Shown: positions 1 through 8,716, numbered from the stretch's first letter. The stretch: DNA of 34,035 nucleotides from Muribaculaceae bacterium (GCA_022510505.1 JAFLTL010000024.1:1-34035); one strand, 5' to 3'. A program made the numbers and translations. Notes: generated by a model from the letters alone, not told the origin.

Positions 1-42
1 CTCATAATCAGGGGGTCCTAGGTTCAAGCCCTAGTGGGACCA
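1..42 (+). tRNA. 3' part of a CAU-anticodon tRNA (Ile2 or elongator Met), cut by the window edge
   Basis: The window opens at tRNA position 32. The anticodon loop CTCATAA places CAT at 3-5, followed by a TCAGG stem strand (8-12), a five-base variable loop, a T arm with stem CTAGG/CCTAG (18-22 and 30-34) around loop TTCAAGC, an acceptor strand TGGGACC (35-41) and discriminator A at 42. The next bases are CAC, so CCA is not encoded, as is usual in Bacteroidetes. CAU tRNAs may be initiator Met, elongator Met or lysidine-modified Ile2. An acceptor ending in GGGACC suggests Ile2, but the 5' half is outside the window, so identity is not settled. Confidence 0.85.
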
Positions 43-50
43 CAAAAATA

Positions 51-82
51 CAGCAGTTACTGTTCGCGGTAGCTGCTTTTTC
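51..82 (+). terminator. Rho-independent terminator after the tRNA
   Basis: A 9-bp stem (52-60 with 69-77, one G-U pair) around an 8-nt loop is followed by a run of T. It lies 9 nt past the tRNA 3' end and would terminate the tRNA transcript. The same hairpin recurs at 165-189. Confidence 0.8.
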
Positions 83-121
83 GTTGTTTGGAGCATCTGA
101 CTCACCTTAACTATATATTGG

Positions 122-208
122 CAGGGAGTCCTAGGTTCAAGCCCTAGTGGGACCACAATGTCACAGCAGCTACTTTCGCGGTAGCTGCTTTTTCGTTGTT
201 TGGAGCAT
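122..208 (+). repeat. Second copy of tRNA 3' end plus terminator (pseudo-tRNA fragment)
   Basis: This segment repeats 9-96 at a period of 113 bp. It carries the anticodon-stem 3' strand, variable loop, T arm, acceptor 3' strand and discriminator (122-155), then the hairpin (165-173 with 181-189, here a perfect 9 bp) with a T-run, and ends in the same GTTTGGAGCAT word. The 5' half of a tRNA is missing: only a short resemblance to a D-arm/anticodon-arm sequence (91-104) precedes it. It is therefore a tRNA remnant or duplication scar, not a working tRNA. Confidence 0.75.
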
Positions 209-334
209 TGGCGATGCCGAATTTTGTTCTTGCTGTGTTTTTTTGTGGCTTGGAAGAAGTCGATTAGTTACATGTTAGCCCCACTACATACCTCAGTAAA
301 TAGTGAACTTTAAATTGAAAGTGTCAGGGGAGGA

Positions 335-2650
335 TTACTTCAGGGTAATCTTGCGAGTGTAGCGGTTTCCTTCGGGTGAAGTAATCTTGACGATATAAAT
401 TCCCGGAAGTAGGTTTTCCAAACTGTGCGTCATCTCATTGGAAGCAGACGAGTAACTACCTACCTGCTGACCCATTACCGAGTAGATGTCGAGATTCAAC
501 GCTGTCGCACCAGCCACCAAAACCTCCAAATTGCGGTTCTGTAGACGGAACATCAAAGAGTTGTCCTTATCCTTTTCATTGATGGACACAGCACCGATTG
601 CTGTCGTCCCAAGAATCGTCTTGATGCCTTCGAAGGCATTGATCTTACCGGCTCCCCATGTTACAGGATTACCTTTAGCTGTGAATTCATCGTTAATCGC
701 TGTCTTCCGGATCAGATCGAGTACTTCGGCACAACTGAGGGGTCTTCCGTTCTTTTCTACCGATGCCTGTTGCCACAATGTGATGACTCCTGTTACAAAT
801 GGTGCCGACATTGAGGTGCCCTGCTCGATTTGCCAATAATAATTGCGGTTATTGACCGTGGATTTTCCCGATGACATGTTGTTCAGGTCATCTTGGGCAA
901 CCTGATCAGTATAATAAGAATTCAATGATGAAACAACCAATGAACCTGGAGCTGTAATGTGAGGTAGAGAACGTCCATCAACCAGCTCACCCCATGAAGA
1001 GAACCAAGCCAGATCGCCTTTTTCGTTTCCTTTCTGCATCTTCAGAACCTGACCGTTCAGGTTGGCGAAGTAGATCTCACTAGCCCATGCACCAACAACG
1101 ATGACATTTTCACCTGTTGCAAGGTTATTGATGGACATATTACCGTCGGCTCCTGTCCATCCTTCGATGTCCCAAGCCGAGAGTATTTCTTGTCCTCCCA
1201 AGGAGTTGATATCGATGCGCTGTCCGGCTTTTCCTATTACTTCTATTCCCAAACGATAGCCGCCGGTAGTTTTCTTTGCTGTGACATTCTCACCATAGAG
1301 AAAGGCGGTGAGACGATTATTTGTCTCGTCGATCTCATAAATCGGATAGACCATGCCTGTAGTGAATTCTTTGCTAAAATCTCTTGCAAGAGAAATGCCA
1401 TAAGGCGTCAGCTGGTCTTCATCGGCCAGATTCTCATCTTCCACGAATTTCTCAAACGGATAACTCTGGACAATCTCACCCTGCGCGGTTGTCACAAGCA
1501 GATTAATTTCCATCACCTGGTCGTCTCGTCCCCATAATTCTATTTGAGGATAGTTATGGTTGAAGCGTGATGAGGTTGAGCCGATGGCCTCAACAGTGTT
1601 AATGGGCTTTATGAACGTGCGAAGTGTTTCGGTCTTATTGAAATTCTTCATCATGGCGATGGAGTCACCTCCCTCGTTGCCTGCAGCGACTACAATAATG
1701 CTGTTTTTCCCGATTTCAGAAATCATGTAAGAATAGATGTCGCTGTTGTCATGAGGACCGCCGTTGGATCCTAACGAAAGGTTCACGACAGCAGGCAATC
1801 CTAATTCATTGGCATAGTCGACAATGCGCCCAACGCCGTCGATAATGAAGGAATTATACAGAGTGGCCGAACCGGCAGCAGCCAACTTCGCTCCGGTAGC
1901 AATTCCTTTTACGGGATTCTCGGTGCCTTCATAACGATCAATCGTCATCTTGAGTCCCTCTGCGGTTTCCTCATAATCGGGAAGAAAAAGATGATCGATG
2001 CTTTCGGCACTTCCGGCCATGATGCCGAGAGTGTGGGTTCCATGAGTGTCACCATTGTTATCGGTGGTGAAATCTTTGATTTCATCACCTTCCCAGATGT
2101 CTAACATTCCTTGCCCGCTAACGTTGTTGACGTAATAGTTGAGGAATATCATGTCGCGCCCTGCAAAATTGGGATGGTTGGGGTCAATTCCGGTGTCGAA
2201 TATCCCGGCAACGACACCTGAACCGTCGAAGGAATGTCCGTCGAGACCTTCGCCGGAGATGATTGCGTCGATGTTACCACTTTTCCGGGCCTCGCGCATC
2301 ATAGGCCGAGACTTGCGGTCAAGTTCAACCCGTTGTACGCCCGAGAGTTTGCTTATTTGTTCCACATTCTTCAATGGAACCGATATAATCAGGACATCGC
2401 CAATGCGGTTGACGATATTGGCTCCAAGTTCTTCGACTACCGACTCGTCGGTTCCTGCCTGGAGCTTTACCAAAGCATTGACATGATAGGTTTCAACCGA
2501 ACGAGATGGTTTTTCTTTCAGTTCGGTTCCGATACGACTTAGTTCAACACGACTGCGCAAAGGCAAATCGGCCTTTGCGACCGGAGAGAGGAGGCCGCCA
2601 ACCGTCAGAGAGAGGACGAAGGCTGACAGGGATTTTGTTATTGTGTTCAT
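335..2650 (-). CDS. Secreted subtilisin-like serine protease (S8) with type IX secretion tail
   Basis: A 771-aa S8 peptidase. A signal peptide (first ~28 residues) is followed by an I9-like propeptide region and a subtilase domain. The triad is visible as Asp152 (FDTGID), His203 (THGTH) and Ser613 (GTSMSAP), with oxyanion Asn325 (AAGN). A long insert separates His and Ser, as in large Bacteroidetes subtilases. The last ~80 residues form a beta-rich type A sorting domain (YSVMGQQV, LLPGIYIVKI), the signal for export across the outer membrane by the type IX system (Por). The frame is open to 2683, but that ATG lies in the terminator hairpin of the upstream gene; ATG 2650 begins a normal signal peptide and is preferred. 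Probable role: extracellular or cell-surface proteolysis; substrate unknown. Confidence 0.93.
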   Translation of the reverse strand: MNTITKSLSAFVLSLTVGGLLSPVAKADLPLRSRVELSRIGTELKEKPSRSVETYHVNALVKLQAGTDESVVEELGANIVNRIGDVLIISVPLKNVEQISKLSGVQRVELDRKSRPMMREARKSGNIDAIISGEGLDGHSFDGSGVVAGIFDTGIDPNHPNFAGRDMIFLNYYVNNVSGQGMLDIWEGDEIKDFTTDNNGDTHGTHTLGIMAGSAESIDHLFLPDYEETAEGLKMTIDRYEGTENPVKGIATGAKLAAAGSATLYNSFIIDGVGRIVDYANELGLPAVVNLSLGSNGGPHDNSDIYSYMISEIGKNSIIVVAAGNEGGDSIAMMKNFNKTETLRTFIKPINTVEAIGSTSSRFNHNYPQIELWGRDDQVMEINLLVTTAQGEIVQSYPFEKFVEDENLADEDQLTPYGISLARDFSKEFTTGMVYPIYEIDETNNRLTAFLYGENVTAKKTTGGYRLGIEVIGKAGQRIDINSLGGQEILSAWDIEGWTGADGNMSINNLATGENVIVVGAWASEIYFANLNGQVLKMQKGNEKGDLAWFSSWGELVDGRSLPHITAPGSLVVSSLNSYYTDQVAQDDLNNMSSGKSTVNNRNYYWQIEQGTSMSAPFVTGVITLWQQASVEKNGRPLSCAEVLDLIRKTAINDEFTAKGNPVTWGAGKINAFEGIKTILGTTAIGAVSINEKDKDNSLMFRLQNRNLEVLVAGATALNLDIYSVMGQQVGSYSSASNEMTHSLENLLPGIYIVKITSPEGNRYTRKITLK

Positions 2651-2658
2651 AATTAACA

Positions 2659-2666
2659 CAAAAATA
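2659..2666 (-). promoter_or_regulatory. -7 element TATTTTTG ahead of the protease
   Basis: A match to the Bacteroidetes TAnnTTTG box lies 8 bp upstream of ATG 2650. No clear TTG -33 element sits 19-21 bp further up. If used, transcription would begin almost at the start codon, giving a very short or absent leader. The A/T-rich context makes a chance match possible. Confidence 0.35.
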
Positions 2667-2671
2667 CAAAA

Positions 2672-2700
2672 AAAAGCCTTCATGAAGAAGGCTTTTCCAA
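2672..2700 (-). terminator. Terminator of the OmpA-family gene (bidirectional hairpin)
   Basis: A 10-bp stem AAAAGCCTTC/GAAGGCTTTT (2672-2681 with 2687-2696) has a 5-nt loop and flanking A and T tracts. It lies just past the stop of the minus-strand OmpA-family gene and before the protease start, so the two genes are probably separate transcription units. Confidence 0.8.
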
Positions 2701-2722
2701 TTTTTTTTAATTTTTAACCTCG

Positions 2723-3424
2723 TTACTGGAGTTTTCCGGCCTCGGCCTGCTCGATCATTTCCTTCGAAGCAGTGATGTAGATTTCAACACGGCGGTTCTG
2801 AGCACGACCTTCGGGAGTGTCATTCGAAGCAACGTAATCGGCCATGGGAACACCTTGCGCCGACATGCGTGTTACAGGCACTCCGCAATTTACCAGATAG
2901 GTGAGGACGGCATCGGCTCGTCCCGTAGCAACGCGCTGATTAACCTCATAAGATCCGGTGTTGTCGGTAAAACCGTAGATCTGGACATCGGTGCCAGGGT
3001 TGTTTAACAATGAAGTGGCGAATTTCGACAGTTCGGCTTTCGCACCCTCACTCAATGAAGTTCCGTTGGTGGGGAACAATATTCCACTCGCAAAAGTGAC
3101 TTTGATGGCTTGCAAGCCGTTGTCGTCGGTGACTTTCTCTATCTCGGCATCCTTGGCCAACTGGGCCTCAAGTTCTTTTTGCTGCTTGTCCATCTTATTG
3201 CCAATCAACACCCCGGCTCCTGCTCCTACAGCACTGCCTACGGCAGCTCCGATTGCAGCGCCCTTGCCGCCGCCGATCAAAGCTCCAATGCCGGCTCCCA
3301 GACCTGCGCCGCCCGCACCACCAATGGCAGCGCCCTTGCCGGTGTTGGTCCATGACTTACAACCGCCCGATACCATAAGTGCCAATGCCAGGGAGGCAGC
3401 ACAAATTGTTTTTCCTAATTTCAT
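2723..3424 (-). CDS. OmpA-family outer-membrane lipoprotein with glycine-zipper domain (YiaD-like)
   Basis: A 233-aa protein. A lipoprotein signal ends in SGGC (Cys22). It is followed by a glycine-zipper region (about residues 30-76, repeated GAAIGAAVG-type segments) that may insert in the membrane, a short charged helix, and a C-terminal OmpA domain (about 105-220) with the peptidoglycan-binding signatures TDNTG, a GRADAV helix and NRRVEI. The family anchors the outer membrane to the cell wall. The gene is monocistronic: a terminator follows it, and the upstream side is shared with divergent obg. Confidence 0.92.
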   Translation of the reverse strand: MKLGKTICAASLALALMVSGGCKSWTNTGKGAAIGGAGGAGLGAGIGALIGGGKGAAIGAAVGSAVGAGAGVLIGNKMDKQQKELEAQLAKDAEIEKVTDDNGLQAIKVTFASGILFPTNGTSLSEGAKAELSKFATSLLNNPGTDVQIYGFTDNTGSYEVNQRVATGRADAVLTYLVNCGVPVTRMSAQGVPMADYVASNDTPEGRAQNRRVEIYITASKEMIEQAEAGKLQ

Positions 3425-3456
3425 AAATCAGTTATTTTTGAATTATAAAGTTTCTA

Positions 3457-3464
3457 CAAAATTA
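3457..3464 (-). promoter_or_regulatory. -7 element TAATTTTG for the OmpA-family gene
   Basis: A TAnnTTTG match on the minus strand lies 33 bp upstream of the ATG at 3424, in the 141-bp divergent region between this gene and obg. No convincing -33 element was seen. Confidence 0.45.
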
Positions 3465-3539
3465 ACAATTTGAACCGAACTCGACGTAAAGCACCAAAAA
3501 AGTTTTGGCAGATTCGATAAAAAACTCTTTTCGGATTGT

Positions 3540-3547
3540 TATTTTTG
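3540..3547 (+). promoter_or_regulatory. -7 element TATTTTTG for obg-metA
   Basis: A TAnnTTTG match lies 18 bp upstream of the obg ATG, which would give a leader of about 12 nt. The upstream -33 element is weak. Confidence 0.45.
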
Positions 3548-3565
3548 TAAAAGAAATAGAAAGTC

Positions 3566-4759
3566 ATGCCACAGTCAAATTTTATAGACTACGTCAAAAT
3601 AGTGTGTCGCTCCGGTAAGGGAGGAGCCGGTTCACGTCATTTCCATCGTGCAAAATATGTTCCCAAAGGTGGACCTGACGGGGGCGACGGAGGTCGTGGC
3701 GGTCACGTTATACTACGTGGAAACAGTCACATGTGGACCCTCCTGCCTTTGAAATATAGACGCCATGTGTTCGCAACTAACGGTGAGAGAGGCTCCGAAG
3801 GCCGCAGTTTTGGAAAAGATGGCCACGATGAGGTCATTGAAGTTCCTTGTGGAACCGTAGTCTACGATGCCGAGACCGGTGAATTCCTGACAGAGATAAC
3901 TCATGAGGGACAGGAAGTCAAATTACTTAAAGGCGGTAAGGGCGGCCTCGGAAACTGGCACTTCAAGTCGGCAACGAACCGCACACCTCGCTATGCCCAG
4001 CCCGGTGAACCAGGCATCGAGAAAACTGTCATCCTGGAGCTGAAGATGCTTGCCGATGTAGGTCTTGTTGGATTTCCCAATGCCGGAAAATCGACACTGC
4101 TGTCGTCGGTGTCGGCTGCACGACCAAAAATTGCCGACTATCCCTTCACTACGATGGAACCCCAGCTCGGAATCGTCCCCTACAGGGATAATCGCTCGTT
4201 TGTGATGGCCGACATTCCGGGCATCATAGAGGGAGCCAGCGAGGGAAAAGGACTCGGACTAAGATTCCTTCGACACATAGAACGTAATGCCGTGTTGTTG
4301 TTTCTCGTTCCTGCTGACGCCAAGGATATTATGAAGGAATATTCCATTCTGCTGGGAGAACTCGAGAAGTTCAATCCACAGCTGATGGATAAACAACGAA
4401 TACTGGCAATCTCGAAAAGCGACATGCTTGACGACGAGTTGTTGGCCGAGATGGAGTCGACGATACCTAACGACGTAGAGCACGTTTTCATCTCTTCGGT
4501 TACCGGAATGGGTTTGGCAGCTTTGAAGGACATGCTTTGGAGAGCCATAAACGACGACCGTAATAAGATTGACATCGCTGCAACTCCAATCACTCACCGG
4601 CCGCTCGACATTGCCCATCGTGTTAAGGAAGAGGATGAGTTTATCTTCGAGAACGAGGATGTTCCGGATGATGTAGACGATAATTCCGACGATGAGGTTC
4701 TCGACGATGTCGACGACTATCTGTGGGATGAAGATCTCGATATTGACGATATTAAATAG
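3566..4759 (+). CDS. obg: GTPase Obg/CgtA, ribosome assembly and stress GTPase
   Basis: A 397-aa protein. The N-terminal glycine-rich Obg fold (about 1-160, with [11 protein letters not shown]) is followed by the G domain: P-loop GFPNAGKS (169-176), DIPG (216-219), a G4 motif at 283-286 and SSV at 310-312. G4 reads SKSD where the canonical form is NKxD. The C-terminus, from about 356, is a strongly acidic Asp/Glu tail instead of a folded OCT domain, a form found in several lineages. Obg binds the 50S subunit and couples its maturation to guanine nucleotide levels. metA starts 3 nt after the stop, so the two are very probably cotranscribed and translationally coupled. Confidence 0.97.
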   Translation: MPQSNFIDYVKIVCRSGKGGAGSRHFHRAKYVPKGGPDGGDGGRGGHVILRGNSHMWTLLPLKYRRHVFATNGERGSEGRSFGKDGHDEVIEVPCGTVVYDAETGEFLTEITHEGQEVKLLKGGKGGLGNWHFKSATNRTPRYAQPGEPGIEKTVILELKMLADVGLVGFPNAGKSTLLSSVSAARPKIADYPFTTMEPQLGIVPYRDNRSFVMADIPGIIEGASEGKGLGLRFLRHIERNAVLLFLVPADAKDIMKEYSILLGELEKFNPQLMDKQRILAISKSDMLDDELLAEMESTIPNDVEHVFISSVTGMGLAALKDMLWRAINDDRNKIDIAATPITHRPLDIAHRVKEEDEFIFENEDVPDDVDDNSDDEVLDDVDDYLWDEDLDIDDIK

Positions 4760-4761
4760 AA

Positions 4762-5673
4762 ATGCCCGTAAAGGTACCCGACAATTTGCCGGCAATAGAG
4801 CAACTCAGGGAGGAAAACATTTTCATCCTGAATGAGTCGCGAGCCGACACGCAGGACATACGCCCTCTGAAGGTGGGCATACTGAACCTCATGCCCATCA
4901 AGAGCATGACTGAGACCGATTTGCTTAGACTCATCTCCAATTCTCCTTTGCTGGTTGAGATTGACCTGATTGAGACCTCTTCATATAGAGGAACCCATAC
5001 TCCTGTGTCACACATGGACACTTTCTATCAACCATGGAACAAAGTAAAGGAGAAATACTACGACGGATTCATCATAACCGGTGCACCGGTAGAAGAGATT
5101 GATTTCGAACAGGTAGGATATTGGAAGGAACTGTGTGAGATCATGGACTGGACACGCAGTCATGTCACGTCAACGCTCTATATATGTTGGGGAGCATTGG
5201 CGGGACTGTATCACCACTACGGAGTCAGGAAGAATATTCTTCCTAAGAAAATCTCGGGAGTTTTTCCTCACAGGGTAATTGATCAGAAGGTGGCATTGTT
5301 CCGAGGATTCGATGATGAGTTTTTGGTACCTCACAGTCGCAATAGTGAGATAAACCGCACTGATCTTGAGAAAGTTGAGGAATTGAAGATTATGAGTGAG
5401 AGTCAGGTGGCTGGGGTCCACTGTGTGATGAACGCAAACGGAAGCGAGATATTCATAACGGGACATTCCGAGTATTCACCCGGGACATTGGATTTTGAAT
5501 ATCTGCGTGATACCGAAAAAGGATTAAATCCTTCGGTACCTGAGAATTATTATCGTGACGACAATCCGGAAAAGGAGGTCTTAGTCAGATGGAGAGGTCA
5601 TGCCAACCTTTTGTTTTCCAATTGGCTGAATTATTATGTTTATCAACAAACTCCTTATCATTTGCCGAATTAA
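4762..5673 (+). CDS. metA: Homoserine O-acetyltransferase, MetA type
   Basis: A 303-aa protein, full length for the MetA family, catalysing the first committed step of methionine synthesis. Catalytic residues fall at the same numbers as in the E. coli enzyme: Cys142 (YICWG), His235 and Glu237 (GHSEYSP). Residue 111 is Glu (GAPVEE). In characterised MetA enzymes, Glu111 gives acetyl-CoA specificity and Gly111 gives succinyl-CoA specificity, so the product is most likely O-acetylhomoserine, although the family is often annotated as succinyltransferase. The gene follows obg with a 3-nt gap. No SAM-type riboswitch precedes it, since its leader is the obg coding sequence. Confidence 0.95.
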   Translation: MPVKVPDNLPAIEQLREENIFILNESRADTQDIRPLKVGILNLMPIKSMTETDLLRLISNSPLLVEIDLIETSSYRGTHTPVSHMDTFYQPWNKVKEKYYDGFIITGAPVEEIDFEQVGYWKELCEIMDWTRSHVTSTLYICWGALAGLYHHYGVRKNILPKKISGVFPHRVIDQKVALFRGFDDEFLVPHSRNSEINRTDLEKVEELKIMSESQVAGVHCVMNANGSEIFITGHSEYSPGTLDFEYLRDTEKGLNPSVPENYYRDDNPEKEVLVRWRGHANLLFSNWLNYYVYQQTPYHLPN

Positions 5674-5781
5674 AAACTATTTTATAATTTTACACGCTAA
5701 GAAAATTTCAATTGATAGTGAACCGACTGTCTTTCCTTAATGTTTTATATAAAAGTATAAATACGACTAAACGAAAACACC

Positions 5782-6009
5782 ATGGAACAAGATGAAAACA
5801 GAGCCAGCGGCTCCAAGATTGCCCGAACAATTTTCGGTATTTTCATGATCATCATATACGTCGGAATGGGCGTACTTCTGCTTTGTAACTTTTTCCAGTG
5901 GGAAGCAGGTCCATGGGAATGGCTCAGATGGACAGGCGGTGTCGTGCTGATTATCTACGGTGTTTGGAGAGCTTATCGTCAGTTTGCCGGAATAGATTCC
6001 AAATTCTGA
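5782..6009 (+). CDS. Small inner-membrane protein, two TM helices
   Basis: A 75-aa protein. A polar N-terminus is followed by two hydrophobic segments (about 13-38 and 49-64) separated by an aromatic loop rich in Trp. It lies 10 nt upstream of the PstS-like gene, in the same direction, and 108 nt after metA, so it probably opens the PstS-TPR operon. No function is recognised. The position suggests a membrane partner of the periplasmic proteins downstream, which is inference. Confidence 0.8.
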   Translation: MEQDENRASGSKIARTIFGIFMIIIYVGMGVLLLCNFFQWEAGPWEWLRWTGGVVLIIYGVWRAYRQFAGIDSKF

Positions 6010-6019
6010 AGACTGTATC

Positions 6020-7006
6020 ATGAGACTTTCCCGTGTTTTATCGGCTTCGCTGTTTCTGGCGATGGTTATCGGAACGACATCCTGTGGAAAGTATTCCGAT
6101 CGACCCAAGGGTGTTACATCCACTTCGGGTGTGACCAAATTGGCCTGTGATGCATCATTCAGGAACATCATGGAGCAGGAGATTCAGGTGTTCGAATATA
6201 TCTATCCCGATGCTGATGTTCTTCCTTATTATGAAGATGAGAAAGCCTGTTTCGATTCACTGATGAATCTTAGCGTGCCGTCAATCGTGGTTACACGCGA
6301 ATTGAACGAGCAGGAGGTGAAATATCTGAATTCTCATAAGAAGAAACCCAAGACAAGTCGTATAGCAGTCGATGCCATAGCTTTGATTGTGAATAAGCAG
6401 AACGATGTGGGTGTTTTGTCGACTGATGAGATAGCAGAAATTCTAGAGGGAAAGGTAACCGACTGGAACGAAATTTCCCCATCGAAAATGGGAAAGATCG
6501 AAGTGGTGTTTGACCATGAAGGTTCCTCAACGGTAAAATATATGCGTGATTCGCTGACCCACGGTGAGAAGTTCGGTGACAACGTTTTTGCCCAGGGCTC
6601 AAACGAGGCTGTCTTTGAAGCGGTCAAGAATAGAAAGGGTGCGATAGGCATTATAGGCGTCAGTTGGTTATCGGCCAATCTCGATGGAAAAGAAGCAACA
6701 ACCGCTGAAGAACTAGCCAAGGCATCGGAAGAGAGCGACACAGTCGCATTGAGTTTCAATCCCGAGGTGAATGTGCTGAAAGTTCGCCGGTCAAACAGCA
6801 TAGAATCCTATAAACCATATCAGCAATATATTTACGAAGGTAAATATCCCCTCTACAGGTCGATTTACATGATAACTACCGGAGTGGGTGGGACCACATC
6901 CAACGGTTTCTATTCATTCGTGACAAGTGTCAGAGGCCAGAAGCTGATTCTGATGACCGGAATTCTCCCGGGTACCGTCTATCCACGGATGGTCAATCTG
7001 GAATAG
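6020..7006 (+). CDS. PstS-like periplasmic substrate-binding lipoprotein
   Basis: A 328-aa protein with a lipoprotein-type signal ending in TTSC (Cys22) and a PBP-like fold: VVTRELNEQE, DAIALIVNKQN and LSTDEIAEILEGKVTDWNEI are typical of the PstS family, as is GSSTVKYM in the ligand loop. No PstC, PstA or PstB genes are nearby. In Bacteroidales such PstS-like proteins usually accompany TonB/ExbBD-type energy genes and a TPR protein rather than a phosphate ABC transporter, and the TPR partner is present here. Phosphate binding is therefore not assured. Confidence 0.85.
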   Translation: MRLSRVLSASLFLAMVIGTTSCGKYSDRPKGVTSTSGVTKLACDASFRNIMEQEIQVFEYIYPDADVLPYYEDEKACFDSLMNLSVPSIVVTRELNEQEVKYLNSHKKKPKTSRIAVDAIALIVNKQNDVGVLSTDEIAEILEGKVTDWNEISPSKMGKIEVVFDHEGSSTVKYMRDSLTHGEKFGDNVFAQGSNEAVFEAVKNRKGAIGIIGVSWLSANLDGKEATTAEELAKASEESDTVALSFNPEVNVLKVRRSNSIESYKPYQQYIYEGKYPLYRSIYMITTGVGGTTSNGFYSFVTSVRGQKLILMTGILPGTVYPRMVNLE

Positions 7007-7054
7007 GGTAGTGATAATTGAAAAATATTTACAAACCAATCATAATTTTCTACG

Positions 7055-8677
7055 ATGAAATTAAAATTTGCACTAAGTCTGTTTGTCGGAGGTGTAATGA
7101 CCGTTTCGGCCCAGCAGGGTTTTAAAGACGGAATCGAATACTACCGTGCCGACAAACATGAGGAAGCCAAAATGATTCTTGACCGCACCTTGAATGATGC
7201 GGGGACCGACAAGGCCGAATCTTATTATTATTTGGGTCAAATCGCACTTGCCGCCGGTAACACAGTTGAGGCAAAGCAGGATTTCGACAAAGGAATCGCC
7301 ATCAATCCGGCAAATCCGTTCAACTATGTAGGTTTGGGCGCAATTGATCTGAAGAACGGCAACAAGAATGGAGCCGAAGAACAGTTCAAGATTGCCAAGA
7401 ACCAGTCAAAGAAGAATGCGGTTTTGCTGACCGACATAGCACGCGCTTATTATAATGCCGACCCAGTCAAATATGCAAAGGAAATCGAGAAGACTTTGAC
7501 TGATGCCAAGAAGGCCGACAAGACATGTCCGGCAATCTATATTCTGGAGGCCGACATGAAGGCACCCGAAAACATAGGTGATGCTGTAGGTTTCTATGAA
7601 ATGGCATGGAACTATGACAAGAACAATCACTATCCCGAAGCATATACAAAGTATGCTCAGGTATATTTCTCGGTGAATCCGAAGTACTCTATCGACCGTT
7701 TGAAGGAACTCCTGGCAAAACAGCCCAACTCGGCTTTGGCTCAGAGAGAATTGGCTGAGAAATATTATGAAAACAACCAGTTCACCATGGCTGCTCAGCA
7801 GTATGGCGAATATATCAAGAATCCTAATCACTTCCAGCAGGACGAACAGCGTTATGTTGGTCTGTTGAATTTCGCTCAGAATTATCAGGAATCGTTTGAT
7901 TTGGCTCAGCAGATTCTGGCAAAGGATCCGGGTAACTTCTACATGCAGCGCATGCTTTTCCTTGATCAGGTTGCTATGGAGAACTACGCTGACGCTGTCA
8001 AATACGCCAAGGAATTCTTTGCAAATCCGAAGGCTCAGGGTAATTTCGTAGCCAACGACTACTCGAAATTCGGCGAGGCTCTTTATGCCACAGGTGACAC
8101 CCTAGGTGCTATTAAGGCTTATGAGGAGGCTATCGTTCTTCAGCCTGAGAACGCCGATCGTTTGAAAGACCTCAGCGACTTGTATGCCGAGATGAAAGAT
8201 TACGGTCATTCGGCTGAATTGATGAGTCAGTACATGGAAAAGGCCGAGAAGCCGAGTGTGAACGACAAGGTGGTTACAGCTCGTCGTTACAACAACGCAG
8301 GTGCGACCGCTACGGATCCTGACCAGAAGATCAAATACCTGAACAGTGCCTTAAAGTATGTCAACGAAGTGATGCAGGAGAACATTAACGATAAATTCCC
8401 TGTTGCAAGTTTGAAGGCAGTCATTTTGCTTGGTATCCACAATCAGGAGATGACTCCTGAGGTTTATGATTCCTTTATGGAGGCATTGGCCATTCTGGAT
8501 GCGAACCCCGACAACAAGGTAAACCGTAAGAATGACTACATGAATCTTTACAACCGTTTGGCTCAGTATTATCTGAAGAATGGTGACAACGAAAAGGCAA
8601 AAGAATACTTTAACAAGTATCTTGAATTTGATCCCGATAACGAGCAGTTAAGAAACTACGTTGAGAAGTTGAAATAA
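7055..8677 (+). CDS. Periplasmic TPR-repeat protein
   Basis: A 540-aa protein. A signal peptide of about 19 residues ending in VSA is followed by TPR-type helical repeats over nearly the whole length (such as AESYYYLGQIALAAGN, ALYATGDTLGAIKAYEEA and the final NGDNEKAKEYFNKYLEFDP). It starts 48 nt after the PstS-like gene and is closed by a strong terminator, so it ends the unit begun at 5782. TPRs mediate protein contacts; partner unknown, perhaps the PstS-like lipoprotein or an envelope energy complex. Confidence 0.9.
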   Translation: MKLKFALSLFVGGVMTVSAQQGFKDGIEYYRADKHEEAKMILDRTLNDAGTDKAESYYYLGQIALAAGNTVEAKQDFDKGIAINPANPFNYVGLGAIDLKNGNKNGAEEQFKIAKNQSKKNAVLLTDIARAYYNADPVKYAKEIEKTLTDAKKADKTCPAIYILEADMKAPENIGDAVGFYEMAWNYDKNNHYPEAYTKYAQVYFSVNPKYSIDRLKELLAKQPNSALAQRELAEKYYENNQFTMAAQQYGEYIKNPNHFQQDEQRYVGLLNFAQNYQESFDLAQQILAKDPGNFYMQRMLFLDQVAMENYADAVKYAKEFFANPKAQGNFVANDYSKFGEALYATGDTLGAIKAYEEAIVLQPENADRLKDLSDLYAEMKDYGHSAELMSQYMEKAEKPSVNDKVVTARRYNNAGATATDPDQKIKYLNSALKYVNEVMQENINDKFPVASLKAVILLGIHNQEMTPEVYDSFMEALAILDANPDNKVNRKNDYMNLYNRLAQYYLKNGDNEKAKEYFNKYLEFDPDNEQLRNYVEKLK

Positions 8678-8685
8678 ATAAATAG

Positions 8686-8716
8686 AAAACGGGACCTACG
8701 GGTCCCGTTTTTTTAT
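8686..8716 (+). terminator. Strong Rho-independent terminator after the TPR gene
   Basis: An 8-bp stem ACGGGACC/GGTCCCGT (8689-8696 with 8701-8708) has a TACG tetraloop and a run of eight or more T, starting 8 nt past the stop codon. Confidence 0.95.

Noticed and set aside
126-155. A second functional tRNA gene
   Set aside because: Only the T arm, acceptor 3' strand and part of the anticodon stem are present; no 5' acceptor strand or D arm in a foldable position.
1190-1537. Plus-strand open frame inside the protease gene
   Set aside because: It is antisense to a well-supported S8 protease and shows no recognisable domain. The same applies to other long antisense frames, such as those over obg, metA and the DAACS gene.
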